A program made the translations under genes and the position numbers. From positions 13,690-23,824 of the forward strand of contig RWJK01000215.1 of NCBI GenBank assembly GCA_004335835.1: 10,135 nt of DNA. The letters run 5' to 3'. Positions 1 through 8,362 of this stretch are shown here, piece after piece. Below the pieces are notes generated by a model. That model saw only the letters and a program-made list of their open reading frames with translations, made no database searches and had not been told where the DNA came from. Within the stretch, counting starts at the first letter, position 1. Each line of letters starts with the position of its first letter. The DNA is from Scenedesmus sp. ARA3. Taxonomy: Eukaryota; Chlorophyta; Chlorophyceae; Sphaeropleales; Scenedesmaceae.

Positions 1-2132
1 AGATCCCCTACTTCAACGCGCCCATCTACCTGGAGAACAAGACGCAGATAGGCAAGGTGGAGGAGATCCTGGGCAGCGTGAACAACGTGGTGCGTGCAGG
101 GAGGGCAGCGCAGCGCAGCAGGCCTGGGCAGCAGCAGTAGATCAGCTGGCTGGGTAGAGGCGTGGTGCGTGGAGTGTGCAAGTGGGAACTGTGGGAGAGC
201 AGCAGGCTGGGGGCAGCAGGCATAGAGCAGCTGGCTGGCCGGGCAGCGGCTCACAGCAGTAGATGTGTGCAGGCAGGCAGCGGCATCAGCGGCTGCTGGG
301 TAGGGGGCCCCTGAGGGTGGCGATGCTCGGGAAGCGCAACCTGGCAGCTGATTTAATTGACAGCTGAGCAGCAGCTGTGCCTGGTAGTCCTTGCTGACTG
401 AACGGCCGAAGAGGCGGCTGGCGGTGGGCTGCCCCATCAGCTGCGCTTGCAGGCAGCAGCAGGCAGGCGCGATGGCAGCGGCCAACTCCAGCGGCGGGCC
501 GCAGCGTGGCTTTGTGGGCTGGCTGAGGTGCCAGTGTGGTGCACCTGACAGCATGTGCAGCACCCTGCTCGGACGGGGCTGCCGCTGTATCTTCCATGTG
601 CCCAGCCCTGACACTGCGCAGCATGACTTGTCAACTTTCTGGTGTGCTGCCCGCTGCCGCTCACTTGCTGCCGCAGTACTTCACGGTGAAGATGAGCGAG
701 GGCATCGTGGCCACCAGCTACCAGGCGGGTGACAAGTTCTTCATCGACCCGGCCAAGCTGCTGCCGCTGGAGCGATTCCTGCCACAGCCCAAGGGCGCGC
801 CGGGAGCGGGCCGCGGCGGCGCACGAGGTGAGCATGCCGCTGCTGCTGCCCCTGCTGCTGCTACTGCTGCTGCATGCAGTGCAGTGACACCAGAAGTGCA
901 TGTGCGGGGAGCCAGCAGGTTCAGAAAAGCTAGCAAGATAAGCAAGGGGGGCAGAAGACTGTCAAGCAGAGACACTGGTGTCTGCAGTTTGCCCTGCGCC
1001 ATGCAGCACATCTGCACAGCACGCGAACTGACACCATCTCTCTGTCCAAGGCAACAGCCATGGCTGTCAGCTCTCTGTGAAAGTGTTCTGCCACGCACGC
1101 CCATGGCTCATTGTTATGGCTTGTTTGCTTCACAAAGTGGTTCAAGCAGAGTGTCTGGCGATGCCTCTGCTGCGCGCTGTGTGCCTGCAGGTGGTGGCCG
1201 TGGCGGCTTTGGTGGCAGGGGTGGCGGCAGGGGCGGCTTTGGCGGAGGCAGGGGAGGCGGCGGCTTTGGCGGGCGCGGTGAGCTGCTGGCTGCTGGCTGG
1301 CTGCTGCAGCTTATCTGCTGGCCTGCACATGGGCACAGCTCGCTGTTCACAGAGAGTTTGCATATAGCATGAAAGCATGGAAGTATCCTCAGCACGTTCG
1401 ATCAAGAGGCGCGTCGGTATAGCAGGCTATATAAATGTAGACTGCACTGAGCAGCTGTCTCGCCAGTCTTTGATTGGGGGTGCAGGTATCCAACCTTGTT
1501 TGGCGCAGCGTGTAAAAGCGCGTGTGGGCTGCTCTGGCAGCGGCTGCGTGAACAAAAGGCCGCATTGCTTTGGGTTGCTGCGTAGTTGTGTGCGAGAAGT
1601 GGCATAACACAGATGCGGCTGTGGCGGTCGTGCTGACAGTATGCTGGGTGGTGCTGTGCAGGTGGCGGCAGGGGCGGCTTTGGCGGAGGCAGGGGCGGAT
1701 TCGGCGGCGGCAGAGGTGAGGGGCATGTAGGCTGGGCTGCTGTCGGCTTCCTGCCTTTTCCTGCTGCAGCAACACCACTGCAGCATGTTGGCATGCCTGT
1801 ACGCTCATGCAGACTACATGCTTGCTGTGCAGTGCAGCATGTGTGTGCAGGAGCAACGTATGGACGGCAGCATGTGTGTTCACCCCAGCCTACCTGGCAG
1901 CAGCCAAGCGGCCAGCCATCATGCATTGTTCATTCATACTCATAGATAGTTCTGCTCGATCGCTTACAAGTTGCTGATGATCCTTGACTTGATGAAAACT
2001 GCAATTTCACTGTTGATGCCTTGTGCCTGGTGCCTAACGCATTGTTTATGTCCACTCGCAGGCGGCGGCAGGGGAGGTGGCTTTGGCGGCCGGGGTGGCG
2101 GCTTTGGAGGCAGGGGCAGGGGCCGCGGTTAA
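1..2132 (+). CDS. GAR1: H/ACA ribonucleoprotein complex subunit 1 (GAR1), 3' five exons, 5' partial
   Basis: GAR1 is one of the four core proteins of H/ACA snoRNPs (with dyskerin/Cbf5, Nop10 and Nhp2), which pseudouridylate rRNA and snRNA in the nucleolus and Cajal bodies. Exons by my reading: 3-89 (bases 1-2 finish a codon), 677-827, 1191-1277, 1662-1715 and 2062-2132, ending in TAA. They join in frame to 149 visible residues. Residues 1-29 contain [18 protein letters not shown], a hallmark of the GAR1 core. Residues 30-67 continue YFTVKMSEG, then [19 protein letters not shown], the end of the core domain. Residues 74-149 are an RGG/FGGRGG tail, the C-terminal GAR domain known in this family and a usual target of arginine methylation. 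Donors are GTGCGT or GTGAGN and all acceptors end CAG. The first intron is phase 0, the other three phase 1. The N-terminal RGG region and start codon lie before the window. Family assignment is close to certain; exon borders in the repetitive tail are slightly less so. Confidence 0.95.
90..676 (+). other. GAR1 intron (between visible exons 1 and 2)
   Basis: Phase-0 intron of 587 bases with donor GTGCGT and acceptor CCGCAG. It joins NNV to YFTV exactly where other GAR1 proteins run continuously. It is rich in GCAG/CTGG words. I saw no snoRNA boxes or other gene inside it. Confidence 0.88.
128..238 (+). repeat. Imperfect 26-base direct repeat inside a GAR1 intron
   Basis: Positions 128-153 and 213-238 both read GCAGCAG, then a variable TAG-containing middle, then CAGCTGGCTGG. 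They differ at a few positions. This looks like a local duplication in intron sequence; no function is suggested. Confidence 0.5.
828..1190 (+). other. GAR1 intron (between visible exons 2 and 3)
   Basis: Phase-1 intron of 363 bases. Donor GTGAGC follows ...GGARG and acceptor TGCCTGCAG precedes the first GGRGGFGG block. Translation through it breaks the family sequence into unrelated residues, which supports removal. Confidence 0.88.
1220..1695 (+). repeat. 35-base perfect repeat shared by two RGG-tail exons
   Basis: Positions 1220-1254, in the third visible exon, and 1661-1695, at the start of the fourth, are identical. They encode the same [11 protein letters not shown] stretch. The second copy begins one base inside the acceptor. 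The last exon (2062-2132) carries a more diverged version. This points to duplication of an RGG-coding unit during growth of the tail. Confidence 0.85.
1278..1661 (+). other. GAR1 intron (between visible exons 3 and 4)
   Basis: Phase-1 intron of 384 bases with donor GTGAGC and acceptor GTGCAG. A CTGAC at 1633-1637 sits at a plausible branch-point distance. Inside it are a TATATAAA-like stretch near 1428 and a TGTAAAA at 1511-1517 that matches the chlorophyte poly(A) signal. If retained, the reading frame stops at 1372. Confidence 0.86.
1716..2061 (+). other. GAR1 intron (between visible exons 4 and 5)
   Basis: Phase-1 intron of 346 bases with donor GTGAGG and acceptor CTCGCAG. A branch-point-like CTAAC at 2034-2038 lies 23 bases before the acceptor AG ends. 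The 3' half is more A/T-rich than the rest of the gene. Two TGATGA words at 1975-1980 and 1990-1995 lack a D-box partner. Confidence 0.86.
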
Positions 2133-2480
2133 GCTCCGGCTCAGGCCCAGCTGTGCAGCTGCCAGCTGCAGTGTATCTACTGTTTTGCTTCTTGCCTGCT
2201 CCGATGTTCCGTTAGTAGCAGCAGGCCTCACCATCGGCTTTAGCACAGCAGCTTGTCCAATGTTGGTGCTACGTGCAATGCCAGGCCCGTGCACGGCAGG
2301 ATGGTGCCGGCTGCAGTTGACTGGCCCCCTTTGAATGTTCTTCTGGACAGATGTGCACTGTGTACATAGCATACTGACGCTGGTTGATTGGAATCACGCA
2401 CGCTGGTCCTCAGCGCCTGGTAGCTGATTTCCTCAGAACATAGCAGAAGTTCTGCTGGCTCGCTTGTAACATAGCAAACT
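2133..2480 (+). other. GAR1 3' untranslated region
   Basis: No coding pattern is seen after the GAR1 stop codon. The first TGTAA on this strand is at 2465-2469, so the UTR would be about 340-350 bases. The true cleavage site cannot be read from sequence alone. Confidence 0.65.
2465..2470 (+). terminator. Probable GAR1 polyadenylation signal (TGTAAC)
   Basis: TGTAA is the established poly(A) signal of chlorophycean nuclear genes. This is the only copy between the GAR1 stop and the start of the next gene. Cleavage is expected roughly 10-20 bases downstream. Confidence 0.6.
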
Positions 2481-2958
2481 CTTGGGTGAGGCCGCTAGCG
2501 GCGGCGCTGGTGCTCCTCCTCACTGTATCTGTGCTGGCTAGCCCGTACTACATCAAGGTGGCTGGGAGTTTGTGTATGGATTGCAGCGCCTGCAAGTATC
2601 AAGGTTGCAACTGCAAGACAGACTCTGTCCGGAACAATGCACCCTTGCTCCGCATCAAGAGGCATTCCTGTGCCGTCACTGCCCACACATGGCACTTGAC
2701 ACATATGATGGTTGACTTGCGTAGTTGCAAGCAGCAGGAAGCTGCACCAAGCGTCAAAAACCCGCTGATGCCCAGCTTGACATAAACCCTGCCATGTGGG
2801 CAACCGAAGCTGTCAAGGCCGTTTCGCTCTTGTTCTCGTTGTCGCTGCATGTTCATTTTGAAAAGAGTTTATCCTTTTGCATACCGAACGTTAAGCTTTC
2901 GTCAGCACAGGTCTAGCTGTTGCCTGCTACGACACTCGCTTCAGCACACTACACAGCC
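2481..2958 (+). other. Intergenic region and presumed promoter/5' UTR of the small chloroplast-protein gene
   Basis: About 480 bases lie between the GAR1 poly(A) signal and the next start codon. I see no convincing TATA box. The stretch 2815-2890 is richer in T than its surroundings. An open frame from 2486 lacks an ATG start and the codon bias of the nearby exons, so it was not called. Confidence 0.45.
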
Positions 2959-4430
2959 ATGGCAGCGCTTCTTTCCAAGAGCACAACTTGTTTGGTGTCC
3001 CATGCCTCGGCTGGCAGGCACAGGCACAGGCTGGTGGTTGCAAACTCTGCCGAGCAGCAGCGAGGTCAGAATGCACCCTTGTTCCAGCTCGACAACAGAC
3101 ATAACCTGACGATGGCTGACGTTAGGTACGAGATGCTGTCGCCTGCTTGATGCAGCAGACGTAGCAGGGGCGGGTCTCGTGTGGCGGGCATCTGCAGCCT
3201 CGTCAAGCGCTGAGGCACGCTGAAACCCGTGCATTGATTGTGCATAAAGCGTCGAAACAGCGCATGACAGCCGCATGTGCTTCTGCAGACCACACTGTGC
3301 TGTCGTGGATGTGACGTCTTCTGGAAGCCATGATAGCACTGCTGGGCGACCAACAGCCTTCTTCTCCTGCTGATCTACGTTGATCTGGTTTCAGACTTTC
3401 TGTTCACTGACGTTGGCTGCCTGTTCTGTCCGCTGGGACTGTTGCTGTCTGGCCATGCTCGTTGTCGCAGGGACGCTTACGAGGTGGGTTTCGGGCTGTA
3501 CACATGCTGCAGAGGCTTTGCAGGAAGCAGTAGGATCCCGGTCACAGCGGCAGACACGTGTGCATGCAGCCCTGAGCGTTGTCATGTCTGCTGCTCCTGT
3601 TGTGGACAACGGACCAGTTTGAGCTGGCGTAGCAGTGGCGCTTGGCGACTTGCAGAAAGCCCTGTCTTGCAATCTCAGACTGCACACCGCCTGCCTTTAC
3701 GATCATATACGGCTGTGCTGACAGGCTGCATCCTCTGATTTGCCTGCTGCCGCCAGGTGTGCTCGCTGATCCCCGACCCCAACGAGCGCCACCAGTGCTA
3801 CAGCGTGTTTGGCGTGGACGCGCAGCGCATGGCCAGCTACTACGACACAGTGGCGGCCCTGGAGGAGCAGCTGGAGACAGACCTGGCCACCAGCACCGGT
3901 GAGGACGCAGCGCACATGTGTGCCGCGTAGTGACACAGGATGCGGGCAACGTGACAGTGCACAGCAGGTGCAGCAGCAGGGGCTGCTGACTCATGCATGC
4001 ACCAGCAGCCCAATGCATGGCGACGATGTGCGTGCAGTGAGGGCAGCCGCACTTGTTGTACTTTTCAGGTGCCCTGGCGGCGTGCTGTCTTCCGGTGTAA
4101 CGGCCGTCAGCAACACCAGCAGTGGCTGTGCATGCACCGCCACCCACATGCGTGCGCGCCGCCTCCCGCCTGCTGCTGCATGCTCGCGCTCCCACTGCTG
4201 TTCTTGTGCCTGCCAGCGTCGGCGCTGAGCCGCCTGCAGCAGGCCGCCACCGCGTCGCGGCCGTCATCTGACAGTGCCGCCATCACTGGCTCGCCGCCGC
4301 CGCCTGCCGCTGCCGCCGCGGTTGCTGTCGCCATGCTGTGGATGGCCGCGCAGCACCTTGCTTTCCTCTGAGCGAGGCAGACCCCGACGACTACCTGCAC
4401 TCGCCCGCGGAGTGCTCCATGTGCGAGTGA
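2959..4430 (+). CDS. Predicted small chloroplast-targeted protein with two cysteine pairs, four exons, family unassigned
   Basis: Exons 2959-3125, 3471-3483, 3757-3898 and 4381-4430 (TGA) join in phase to 123 residues. The ATG has a good context (ACAGCCATGG). Residues 1-31 are rich in Ala, Ser, Thr, Arg and His, almost without acidic residues, and end LVVANSAE, a likely transit peptide cut after VVA. The mature part of about 95 residues starts with a polar, probably disordered stretch. Next come LTMADVRDAYEVCSLIPDPN, ERHQCYSVFGVD and the helix-like MASYYDTVAALEEQLETDLA, and finally DPDDYLHSPAECSMCE. Cysteines sit at 62 and 74 and as CxxC at 119/122. Exons 3 and 4 have strong C/G third positions; exon 1 is weaker, as transit peptides often are. 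The layout loosely recalls CP12, the redox regulator of GAPDH and phosphoribulokinase, but CP12's AWD-VEEL signature is not present, so I give no name. The last exon is the least certain part. Confidence 0.68.
3126..3470 (+). other. Intron 1 of the small chloroplast-protein gene
   Basis: Phase-2 intron of 345 bases. The donor GTACGA is weaker than the others in the window. The acceptor is TTGTCGCAG, with CTGAC at 3407-3411 as a possible branch point. If not spliced, the frame stops at 3150. Confidence 0.6.
3484..3756 (+). other. Intron 2 of the small chloroplast-protein gene
   Basis: Phase-0 intron of 273 bases with donor GTGGGT, acceptor CCGCCAG and a CTGAC at 3718-3722, about 34 bases before the acceptor. 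It follows a 13-base exon that supplies residues DAYE. Confidence 0.65.
3899..4380 (+). other. Intron 3 of the small chloroplast-protein gene (3' end uncertain)
   Basis: Phase-1 intron with a clear GTGAGG donor. The chosen acceptor GAGGCAG at 4374-4380 follows a pyrimidine-rich stretch (TTGCTTTCCTCT). Acceptors at 4068 and 4216 are also in usable phase and would give different C-termini. The stretch contains a TGTAAC at 4096-4101. Confidence 0.55.
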
Positions 4431-4945
4431 GGCGCTGGAGGGAGGGAGTGCGGCCAAGCCGTAGTGAGGGCTGCCGAGGGCCCGCATGGAGGGAGCGGCA
4501 CACAAGTGAAGACCTGCGCTCAAGAAGGCGTTACCAGGTGTTGCGGCTGTTTGTGTTGCCATGTGGTTTGTGGAGGCCCAGGTGCAGCAGCCAGGTTGTC
4601 ACGCTGACCTGTGGTGCTCCATGTTTTGTGCACTGTCGGAGGCGTGCCTGCGCTGCGCCTGTGTGTGGTGGGCGTGGCTGTGTCGGCCGTGGGCAGTGGC
4701 GGCCTGTGGTGCTTGTCTGCGAGTGTGGTTACCAGCTTCTTGGACGGATGCGCAGCACAGGGCGCATGTCGTGTGTTGAATGCGCTGACAGGCCCACTGC
4801 CTGTTGCGCTGCTGCAAGGCCCGCCAGCCTTGGCTGGGCAGGATAATTGACAGGTGAAGGTACACAGCTACACACTTGGCGCTGCGCGCGCTTGGCAGTT
4901 GGCACGTGGTTGCTTGTTGTTCTCGTTGTTTTGCTGTCGTGCCCG

Positions 4946-4971
4946 GCTTGTATGCTGGGCTTGTATGCTGG
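4946..4971 (+). repeat. Perfect 13-base tandem duplication (2 copies)
   Basis: GCTTGTATGCTGG occurs twice in a row (4946-4958 and 4959-4971) in the T/G-rich non-coding region. It is probably a replication-slippage product. Confidence 0.9.
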
Positions 4972-5702
4972 AAGAGGTGTTTGCTGCTATTGCATATCAT
5001 ATAAAGCAAGGTTGATACAAAGTGCCGGGCGTCATGGCACGTTCCAATGATCGCACATGTGTTTTGTTTTGTGGGGTGGGGTATTGCATGGCTGGCTTGC
5101 GCCGGCTGCACCCGCTGATGTAGCAACGCGTTGATATCGTGTGTGCGTGTGCTCTGCACGGCACGGCACACCTCACAGCACCTCATGCATGTATACTACT
5201 ACTCGTCATGAGTGGCGGCCGCTATGGCTGCATCTGTGTGTACTATCGCGTCCTTGGGAGGTATGTGCAGTTACATTTGGTTTTGGGGTGGTAGTAGTCG
5301 GCACCGTTGTGCCATGTGGGGTTGGAAATGCATGCTGTTTTTAGGGGTTGCTGGGCTGTCTGCGTGCTGTGGCTGGATCTGGGCAAAGCTCGCGGCAGGC
5401 AGGGGCTGTAGCAAAGCTGGCACGTGTTGCTTGCATGTATGCTGTGGGAGGTTTTGGAGGTTTTGGGAGGTCCGGTGGACAGTCTTGGCCGTTGCAGCCA
5501 CCCTATTGGGGGCACACTCATATGATTGCTGTGCGTGACATGGCTGTTGCGGCTCCTCACACCTGCTAGCCACGCCTCATCTAGGCGGCTGCAATTGTGT
5601 GCAAACACCACCACACCATTGGCCAGTTTGGAGCACGCTGCATTTTGGTTTGGTACGGCAGTGCGGCGTTTTGGGGCCTCTTTTTGCTTTCATACCTGTT
5701 TT

Positions 5703-5708
5703 TGTAAG
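5703..5708 (+). terminator. Possible polyadenylation signal (TGTAAG) for the small chloroplast-protein gene
   Basis: This is the first TGTAA on the + strand after the stop at 4430. Using it implies a 3' UTR of about 1.3 kb, which is long but possible. Two further TGTAAG words lie in the repeats at 6349 and 6426. Confidence 0.35.
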
Positions 5709-6302
5709 GTGCTTTTGTGCAGCACTTTTGTGAAGCCGCTGCCTCTGCATGTGCATCAAGCGCCATGTTGTGACGGCAGCTGTGGAGCCTTGCAGCAGCG
5801 GGGCAGCAGCACCCCTGTCTGGATGCAGGTTTTGTCTTTGATGATACTGGCAGAATATTGTCGTGGTTATAATATTGGTAGATAGAACATGCTTGCTTTG
5901 CTTGCTGAATGCAGGTGCTGCTGACCATCTGTGCAGTAGCTGTGCACTGTGGGGCACCTCTGCTTATGAACACGAAAGGGTGCTGAAGGTTTCCTGTTTG
6001 GCTGCCCATTCTTGTTGCGCACACGCATGTCAGCGCGAATGGCTTATTATTCGAGTGCGTGGCGCCACTGTCATGGTGCATGGGCTGTGTTGCCAAAACT
6101 TTGGTTGCGCTCGTGCAGTGTGGTGAACTGAAACAAGCGGTAACAGAAGCCATCGACCACCATTTGCCACAAGCTTGCTGTTATAATCAGCCATGACAGG
6201 CTCAGAACAGAACCAGGTGAGCCGGTGCATTACAGCAGGAGGTACAGAGCATTCCCAATGTCTCTGACGGCCATCGTCACAAGTCGTCCTTATGACAGTT
6301 AC

Positions 6303-6440
6303 CAAACCTTTCTACCCACAACAAACCTTTCTACCCACAACAATGATTGTAAGCAGCAACACTGTTGGCAACCAAGGCGCTGTGCGCATAGCAGGTGGTT
6401 TCAACAGGTGGTTTCAACAATGATTGTAAGCAGCAACACT
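6303..6440. repeat. Composite short-repeat cluster
   Basis: Three repeats are interleaved. Unit A (19 bases, CAAACCTTTCTACCCACAA) is in tandem at 6303-6321 and 6322-6340. Unit C (13 bases, AGGTGGTTTCAAC) is in tandem at 6393-6405 and 6406-6418. Unit B (26 bases) is a perfect direct repeat at 6338-6363 and 6415-6440. Each B copy starts inside the end of a tandem pair. B carries the imperfect palindrome ACAATGATTGT and a TGTAAG. The cluster sits between the two convergent genes. Confidence 0.9.
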
Positions 6441-7575
6441 ACCGCCCACTGTGACAGTGACAACAGGCACGCAGCAGTGCCATGCATGACCTGGGGCCCT
6501 GCTGCATGCGTGGTGCTGCAGCCGCTGCGTCAGTAGCAGCCTAATGAACTTGTGTGCACATAAGCGTGCAAACTGGCAGCTGACACATAACGCTGAGCAG
6601 CTCTACAGACATGATGCACATACAGCAGCAGCAGTGCAATGCAATGTACTGGACTGCGACGCCATGTGATGCAGACCACCCGAAGCCACTGACTGCCCGC
6701 TTGCTTGACAGCAAGCAGGCCAGCCCGCCCCATGGCAAGCTCAGCAGCTCTGCTCCTGGCACAGCCTGCGATGCGCAATCGAATGCCCGCTGCTGCCGAA
6801 CAAGTAAAGATAGGATGCACCGCGTGTCAGAAGTGGCAGCAGTAACATGCTGCCGCAGGCTGCACGGCAGGCAATGATGCAGGATGCTTGACAGCAGCCG
6901 CTGGCGGCTCCTGGTGCACCACGTTCTGCTCGAGTCGTTCAGACACTGCAGGGTGGCACAACTGCGCACAGATAGTGCGGCGATGTGCGCTGTTGCAGGG
7001 GAGCCAGCAACTGAAGGAACAGTTGGTATAACCCCCATGCAGGCTGGCCTAAGCTAGGGCACAAACAGACTCACTGACAGCGCAGCACTGCAGCCACGCA
7101 GCAGCACCAGCACCACAGCCCTAGCAACCTCGCCCCATCCCAGTGCACAGCTGTAGATCTGCACCCTAGTGCAGCCGTACACATGCGCACACACAACCAT
7201 GGATGTGACCAGCCAGCAATACTCATGGGTGCTGGTTCCTACGGTCAGATTATGCAAGCAGCAAGCCCGGCTGCACTGCTAGCAGGCCCGCAGCCAGACA
7301 GACTGGCACCACAAGTATGGAAGCACATGCACAGGATCCATGTGTGCACACTGCCACTTGGTCTGCATTGTATAGCTGAGCAGCATGGCTAAAAGCATGC
7401 AGCGTTGTGCATTTCTTGATCCTATCGCGCTAACCATGAGATGCATGCATGCCTAATCAAATCTTCATGCTGCTCGGTGTGACAGTTCAGCTGCCATCAT
7501 TTGCATCGCCTACAGAATGACATTCAAGGCTCCCATTGAATCACTCAGCCACACACCAGCCAGGTGCCTTCTGCC
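6441..7575. other. Non-coding intergenic DNA, C/A-biased on the + strand
   Basis: No exon-like codon bias, splice pairing or RNA gene is visible. Short open frames on both strands have Cys/His/Ser-rich compositions typical of random frames in this DNA. The base bias matches the T/G bias of the - strand gene's downstream region. Confidence 0.5.
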
Positions 7576-7580
7576 TTACA
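7576..7580 (-). terminator. Probable polyadenylation signal (TGTAA on - strand) of the Ala/Gln-rich gene
   Basis: TTACA on the + strand reads TGTAA on the - strand. It is the first one after the stop at 8363 and would give a 3' UTR of about 0.8 kb. A second candidate lies at 6234-6230. Confidence 0.5.
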
Positions 7581-8362
7581 GCAGCAGGTGCGGCGAGCAG
7601 CGCCAGGCTACAGTTGTTGTTCAGCAGCCAGCAAATGCCTGAGGAAGAACACGTTTCAGAAATGCAAGCTGAACTGCAGATCAACATCACAAGGTTAAAT
7701 CATTCGCTGTGGCCTATCACATGATCATAAGATGTTGGCAGTCTTTCTTTCACAGCAAGTGCACGAATGGTGGGGGTCACGCAGCCAGAGTGCATCCGCG
7801 GCTACAGCACCAATCCCCGGCACAGCCCAACCCAGCCATCTACACCATGCCGCTCGCTGAAGCAGCACACTACTACCAGAAGCGTGCAAGGCTGCGCATG
7901 TGCAGCAGCAGAGAGCGTTGAGCAACAGCTGGCACTGCATGGCCGTAGAATGCACCCCATGCACTGGGCAAACTGCCAGCAGTGCACCGTACTGCACTGC
8001 CTGCAGTGGCAGCCAGGCAGGCGACATATGCACCAACCCTGGCCACTGTCAGTGCAGTTGCATGGGCACAGAGCACAGCTCTTGCCAGCCTTGTGCAGCG
8101 CTTGACCAGCCACGGGCTGCACCCAGCAGACCTCAGGCGCACAGGCGGTCTGCCAACATTATGATCGAAACCAATGATACCAGCATGCAACCGGAACACG
8201 CTGAGTGCACTGTCCAAACAGCAGCGAGTTTGCGCAGCAGCAGGCACAGGCGAAGCACGTGCCTACACAACAAACCACGCCGCCGACGCTGTCACAGCTC
8301 CTGGTTGCTGGTCCCAGCCAGGCAGCCAGGCAGCAACACCACCAGCACGCTGCTGCTGCTGC
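7581..8362 (-). other. Presumed 3' UTR of the Ala/Gln-rich gene
   Basis: About 780 bases between the TGA at 8365-8363 and the - strand TGTAA. Read on the - strand it is T/G-rich like the other downstream regions in this window. Open + strand frames across it have no recognisable domain. Confidence 0.5.

Larger units (their letters stand above)
4431..6130 (+). other. T/G-rich 3' UTR and intergenic DNA without a recognisable gene
   Basis: About 1.7 kb in which the + strand is strongly enriched in T and G. All open frames here have unbiased codon use and no recognisable domain. No pair of splice sites joins into a sensible protein. The composition fits transcribed, non-coding sequence downstream of a + strand gene. 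The earliest TGTAA is far downstream at 5703. Confidence 0.55.

Noticed and set aside
536..1372. + strand open frame of 278 codons spanning two GAR1 exons
   Set aside because: It merges GAR1 exon sequence with intron sequence. The family alignment and splice sites show that 536-676 and 828-1190 are intron.
1424..1440. TATA-box-like TATATAAA inside a GAR1 intron as an internal promoter
   Set aside because: A single A/T-rich word with no downstream gene or second promoter element; probably chance.
1971..2061. C/D-box snoRNA in the last GAR1 intron (two TGATGA words)
   Set aside because: Neither word has the purine before it expected of a good C box, and no CTGA D box follows before the intron ends.
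2486..2785. Secreted Cys-rich peptide starting with a Leu/Ala-rich stretch
   Set aside because: The start would be GTG, there is no ATG, codon use lacks the local C/G third-position bias, and no splice partner continues it.
3542..4267. - strand open frame of 241 codons
   Set aside because: It is antisense to the well-supported exon at 3757-3898, with Arg/Ala/Cys-rich random composition.
4599..5186. - strand open frame of 195 codons rich in His, Gln and Thr
   Set aside because: No codon bias or domain; composition follows the T/G bias of the opposite strand.
5581..6153. - strand open frame of 190 codons
   Set aside because: Same reasons: unbiased codons, no motif, overlapping frames equally open.
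6541..7038. - strand open frame of 165 codons rich in Ser, Cys and Leu
   Set aside because: No coding bias, no splice-site support; it lies in DNA that looks intergenic.
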